Below the pieces are notes generated by a model, which searched no databases, was not told where the DNA came from, and saw nothing but the letters and a program-made list of their open reading frames with translations. DNA of 64,000 bases from JAYOEY01 sp038120295 (GTDB lineage: Bacteria > Pseudomonadota > Alphaproteobacteria > MPNO01 > UBA2964): contig JAYOLL010000014.1 in assembly GCA_038120295.1 (NCBI GenBank), positions 15,072 through 79,071 of the forward strand, given 5' to 3'. Below, one piece after another: positions 61,182 to 64,000 of this stretch (positions within the stretch are counted from its first letter, which is position 1; the number at the start of each line of letters is the position of its first letter). The position numbers and the translations under genes are program-made.

Positions 61182-62440
61182 GACCCGAATATCTCCTGTA
61201 CGCGACCGAGCGACGCGACCAGCGCATCGACGTCTCCCGGCGTGTTGTAAAGACCGAATGACGCCCGCACTGTCGCAGCCACGTCGTAACGTTCCATCAC
61301 CGGCTGCGCGCAGTGATGCCCGGTGCGCACCGCAATTCCCTCCCGGTCGAGGATGGTGCCGACATCGTGGGGATGCACGTCGCCGAGCAGGAAGGAAACG
61401 ATCCCAGCCTTTTCGGGCGCAGTCCCGATCAGGCGGATGGTGTTAATGGCGGAGAGCCGTTCAGTGGCATAGTCCAGTAACTCCTGCTCATAGGCCGTGA
61501 TGGCATCGAAGCCAATGTCGTTCAGGTAATCCACCGCCGCGCCAAGGGCGATGGCATCGGCAATATTCGGAGTGCCGGCCTCGAACTTGAAGGGCAGGTC
61601 TGCCCAAGTGGATTTTTTGAACGTGACGGTGTCGATCATCTCGCCGCCGCCCTGGTAAGGCGGCATCGCTTCCAGCAGTTCCGCCTTGCCGTACAGCACG
61701 CCGATCCCGCTCGGGCCGTAAATCTTGTGGCCGGAAAAGACATAGAAATCAGCGTCGAGCGCCTGCATGTCTATGGCCACGTGCGGCGCAGCCTGACAGC
61801 CGTCGACCAGGACCGGTACACCCTTCTCATGAGCGATATCGATTATCCGCTTGATCGGCGTGACGGTGCCCAGCGCATTGGAGACATGCGTCATCGCCAC
61901 CATTCTGGTCCGGTCCGAAAAAAGCTTTTCATAATCGTCGAGGATCAGCGCACCGCTGTCGTCGACAGGTACCGCCTTCAGCGTGGCCCCCGTCTGTTCG
62001 CCGATGATCTGCCACGGAACAATATTCGAATGGTGCTCGATTTCGGAAACGATGATCTCGTCCCCTTCCCTCAGATTCTTGCGTCCCCAGCTCGATGCAA
62101 CGAGATTGATGCCCTCGGTAGCGCCACGGACGAAAATTACCTCGCGCACGTCACGCGCATTGATGAAGGCGCGGATTTTCTCTCGCGCCTGCTCCATGGC
62201 GTCCGTCGCCTTCTGGCTCATGAAATGGACGCCGCGATGGACGTTGGCGTATTCGGTTTCGTATACGTGCGAAATCGCGTCGATAACCTGGCGCGGTTTC
62301 TGGGCGCTAGCGGCGCTGTCGAGATAGACCAGTGGTTTTCCGTAGACCGTCTCCGACAGGATAGGAAAATCGGCGCGAATGCGTTCAATGTCGAAGACGA
62401 CGCCTGAACCGGCGTCCCGGATGTCGGTCGCTGCCGTCAT
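61178..62440 (-). CDS. sufS: Cysteine desulfurase SufS
   Basis: PLP enzyme of 420 residues that takes sulfur from cysteine for cluster assembly. VYLDSAASAQKPRQVIDAI opens the core, the Schiff-base Lys is in FYVFSGHKIYGPSGIGVLYG, and RTGHHCAQPVMERYDV holds the active-site Cys of class II desulfurases. It starts at ATG 62440 in a four-base overlap with sufD. Confidence 0.96.
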   Translation of the reverse strand: MTAATDIRDAGSGVVFDIERIRADFPILSETVYGKPLVYLDSAASAQKPRQVIDAISHVYETEYANVHRGVHFMSQKATDAMEQAREKIRAFINARDVREVIFVRGATEGINLVASSWGRKNLREGDEIIVSEIEHHSNIVPWQIIGEQTGATLKAVPVDDSGALILDDYEKLFSDRTRMVAMTHVSNALGTVTPIKRIIDIAHEKGVPVLVDGCQAAPHVAIDMQALDADFYVFSGHKIYGPSGIGVLYGKAELLEAMPPYQGGGEMIDTVTFKKSTWADLPFKFEAGTPNIADAIALGAAVDYLNDIGFDAITAYEQELLDYATERLSAINTIRLIGTAPEKAGIVSFLLGDVHPHDVGTILDREGIAVRTGHHCAQPVMERYDVAATVRASFGLYNTPGDVDALVASLGRVQEIFGS

Positions 62441-63780
62441 GCCGCCAGTTCCTTTTCGTCTGACTGTTCCAGCCACCGGAGCAGCCCGTCCTCCAGCCAT
62501 TTCATAATCGTTTCGTCCTCAACGTTCTCCAGGGTTTCTCCGGCGAAAGCCTGGACCAGAAGTCCCCTTGCCTCTCGGCGGGAAACGCCCCGGCTTCGAA
62601 GGTAGAACATCGCTTCTTCGTCGAGGTCCCCAACTGTCGCGCCATGCGCGCATTTCACGTCATCGGCATGGATGATCAATTCTGGCTTGCTGTCCGCCTG
62701 AGCGGAGGGGGATAGCAGGAGGCTCCGGTTCATCTGGCGGGCATCGGTCTTCTGTGCATCCGGGGCGACCTCGATACGTCCCAGAAATACGCTCCGCGCG
62801 CTGTCGTCGACGACGGATTTGTATAGCTGTCCGCTGGTTCCCTGCGGAACCGCGTGGAGGATATCCGTTGTATTGTCGCAATGCTGCCGGCCGCGCCCGA
62901 GGGCGAGGCCGTTAAGTCTCGCATTGGCGCCTTCCCCGGCGAGCGTAACCCGGATTTCATTGCGCGCCGTTCGCCCGCCGCTTGACAGGGTAAAGGCATC
63001 GAAAGAGGCATCGCGACCGACTTCTGCGGCGACCAGACCCATGTGCCAGGCGCCGATATCCTCTTCCTGTCGTTTGATTAAATTCAGGGCGGCACCGTCC
63101 TCAACCCGGCATTCCGTCACGGTATTGCTCAGGCCGATCGCGCCGTCAGTCCCAAAGTAGGCTTGCAACACAGTCGCCCGGGCATTTCTCCCCAGCCTGA
63201 TGACATGCCGCAGATGTGCCGCGCCGCAAAATCCGTTGCTGGTCAGGCAGACAATTCGAACCGGAGCGGCCAGCTCGACTTCGTCAGAAACATCGATGTA
63301 AGCGCCATCCTGCATCATGGCGGCGTTCAAACCGGCAAGCGTCGGCGAGTCGAGGGCTGCGACGGTTCCGAGTGTCTCCTCAAGTCCCCTGTCCCCGGCG
63401 TCCAGCGCCTGCGAAAGCGGCAGAACGCGGACGCCATCCGCGAGCTTTCCAATACTGGACAGCGACTGGGAAAACACGCCATCAACGAACGTAACAACAG
63501 GTCCGTCGCCTTCGGGCAACAAAGACGGAGTATCGAAATCTTCGATGTTCCCCGGCGCACCGGAAAACTCGTTCCGGAAGACGTGCCGCAGATCGGTGTA
63601 TTTCCAGCTCTCGATCCGCGTGGTCGGAAAGCCCGTTCGAGCAAAATGTTCGACCGCGTTCGTGCGGAACTGTTCTACCCAAGCCTGCGATGCGCCTGGA
63701 AGCGACCCACGCGCTGCCTCAAACCGCTTTAGCTCGCGCTCCACAGCCGGCGTGACTACCTGTTTCAGAGCTTCCGCCAT
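62437..63780 (-). CDS. sufD: Iron-sulfur assembly protein SufD
   Basis: Beta-helix partner of SufB and SufC in the SufBCD complex. The 447 residues include VFLGRIEVAPDAQKTDARQMNRSLLLS and PELIIHADDVKCAHGATVGDLDEEAMFYLRSRG, the conserved C-terminal SufD core. It lies four bases after sufC. The longer open frame upstream of ATG 63780 overlaps sufC and is not conserved-looking. Confidence 0.95.
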   Translation of the reverse strand: MAEALKQVVTPAVERELKRFEAARGSLPGASQAWVEQFRTNAVEHFARTGFPTTRIESWKYTDLRHVFRNEFSGAPGNIEDFDTPSLLPEGDGPVVTFVDGVFSQSLSSIGKLADGVRVLPLSQALDAGDRGLEETLGTVAALDSPTLAGLNAAMMQDGAYIDVSDEVELAAPVRIVCLTSNGFCGAAHLRHVIRLGRNARATVLQAYFGTDGAIGLSNTVTECRVEDGAALNLIKRQEEDIGAWHMGLVAAEVGRDASFDAFTLSSGGRTARNEIRVTLAGEGANARLNGLALGRGRQHCDNTTDILHAVPQGTSGQLYKSVVDDSARSVFLGRIEVAPDAQKTDARQMNRSLLLSPSAQADSKPELIIHADDVKCAHGATVGDLDEEAMFYLRSRGVSRREARGLLVQAFAGETLENVEDETIMKWLEDGLLRWLEQSDEKELAA

Positions 63781-63784
63781 GATC

Positions 63785-64000
63785 TTACGCCGCAGCCTCA
63801 TCCTTAAGGCCCACCGCAGCGTAGCCTTTCTCTTCCAGCGCAAGCGCGAGATCCTTGCCGCCGGTCGTCACAATGCGGCCCTGCGCCAGAACGCTGATCC
63901 GATCGGGCACAATATGGCTTAACAGCCTCTGGTAATGCGTGATGACGAGGAAAGCGCGATTGGGATCGCGCAGCGCGTTGACCCCCTGGGACACGATCTT
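63785..64000 (-). CDS. sufC: ABC-type ATPase SufC, C-terminal end
   Basis: The 71 visible residues are the end of the SufC ATPase of the SufBCD complex: FLVITHYQRLLSHIVPDRISVL, where the His is the switch residue and PD-I-V is typical, then GRIVTTGGKDLALALEEKGY. The ATP-binding Walker A, the signature motif and the start codon lie beyond the right edge. Frame is open to the edge. It is first of the suf genes seen here; sufB is expected next. Confidence 0.93.
   Translation of the reverse strand, partial: KIVSQGVNALRDPNRAFLVITHYQRLLSHIVPDRISVLAQGRIVTTGGKDLALALEEKGYAAVGLKDEAAA

Overview
The window is a chromosomal segment of an alphaproteobacterium, probably a free-living, possibly marine member of the Rhodospirillales or a related order. 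This placement rests on gene order and gene content, not on a database match. The diagnostic blocks are dgt-argS-SPOR-nagZ-scpA-scpB-tatABC-serS-pcm-(LysM/M23)-yajC-secDF, pcm2-tolC-popZ-valS, and sufCDSU-T-A. PopZ, a polar organiser restricted to alphaproteobacteria, and a hopanoid gene end at the left edge agree with this. Coding density is high, there is no gap over 300 bases without a gene, and no insertion sequence, prophage, CRISPR array or integrase was seen. Most of the window is core housekeeping DNA.

Layout. 1-3.2 kb: the 3' end of hpnE, a PuuD-type membrane protein, a VOC protein and an MFS exporter. 3.1-6.5 kb: yajC-secD-secF plus a Mth938-like gene, all on the minus strand. 6.6-7.5 kb: a lone DUF815 ATPase. 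7.5-20.2 kb: a long minus-strand run of tightly packed or overlapping genes from dgt down to a LysM/M23 lipoprotein; it links nucleotide pool control, tRNA charging, cell-wall recycling, chromosome condensation, Tat export and protein repair. 20.4-24.1 kb: a plus-strand set of erpA, xthA, a small membrane protein, an acetolactate-synthase-like ThDP enzyme and a DUF1499 protein. 24.1-30.2 kb: ilvD, an orphan TAXI-like binding protein, and two sodium- or cation-coupled transporters. 30.2-36.1 kb: valS, popZ, tolC and a second pcm-like gene. 36.2-42.5 kb: tRNA-Cys, an enolase-superfamily gene and a pyrimidine operon (pyrK-pyrD-M20 hydrolase-pyrC-pyrE). 42.6-45.1 kb: a regulator, a split ThDP decarboxylase and a rhodanese. 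45.2-49.1 kb: tRNA-Asn, a FIST sensor with a hybrid histidine kinase, and tRNA-His. 49.1-52.4 kb: an aminotransferase, then glnB-glnA behind a sigma-54 promoter. 52.5-59.3 kb: a thioesterase, parE, a lipoprotein, two phytanoyl-CoA dioxygenase paralogues, a DEAD-box helicase and a lone RAM domain. 59.3-64 kb: paaY-like gene and the suf iron-sulfur operon, with sufC cut by the window end.

The most interesting items are an M20 ureido-amidohydrolase embedded with 4-base translational coupling in the pyrimidine operon; a FIST/hybrid-kinase pair that resembles the NosP/NahK nitric-oxide sensing pair and has a structured repeat in its leader; a split sulfopyruvate-decarboxylase-like enzyme with its own XRE regulator; a TAXI-type binding protein without signal peptide or permease; and a hairpin placed just downstream of a near-consensus promoter in the valS leader. 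I saw no clear defence system or wholly new multi-gene machine.
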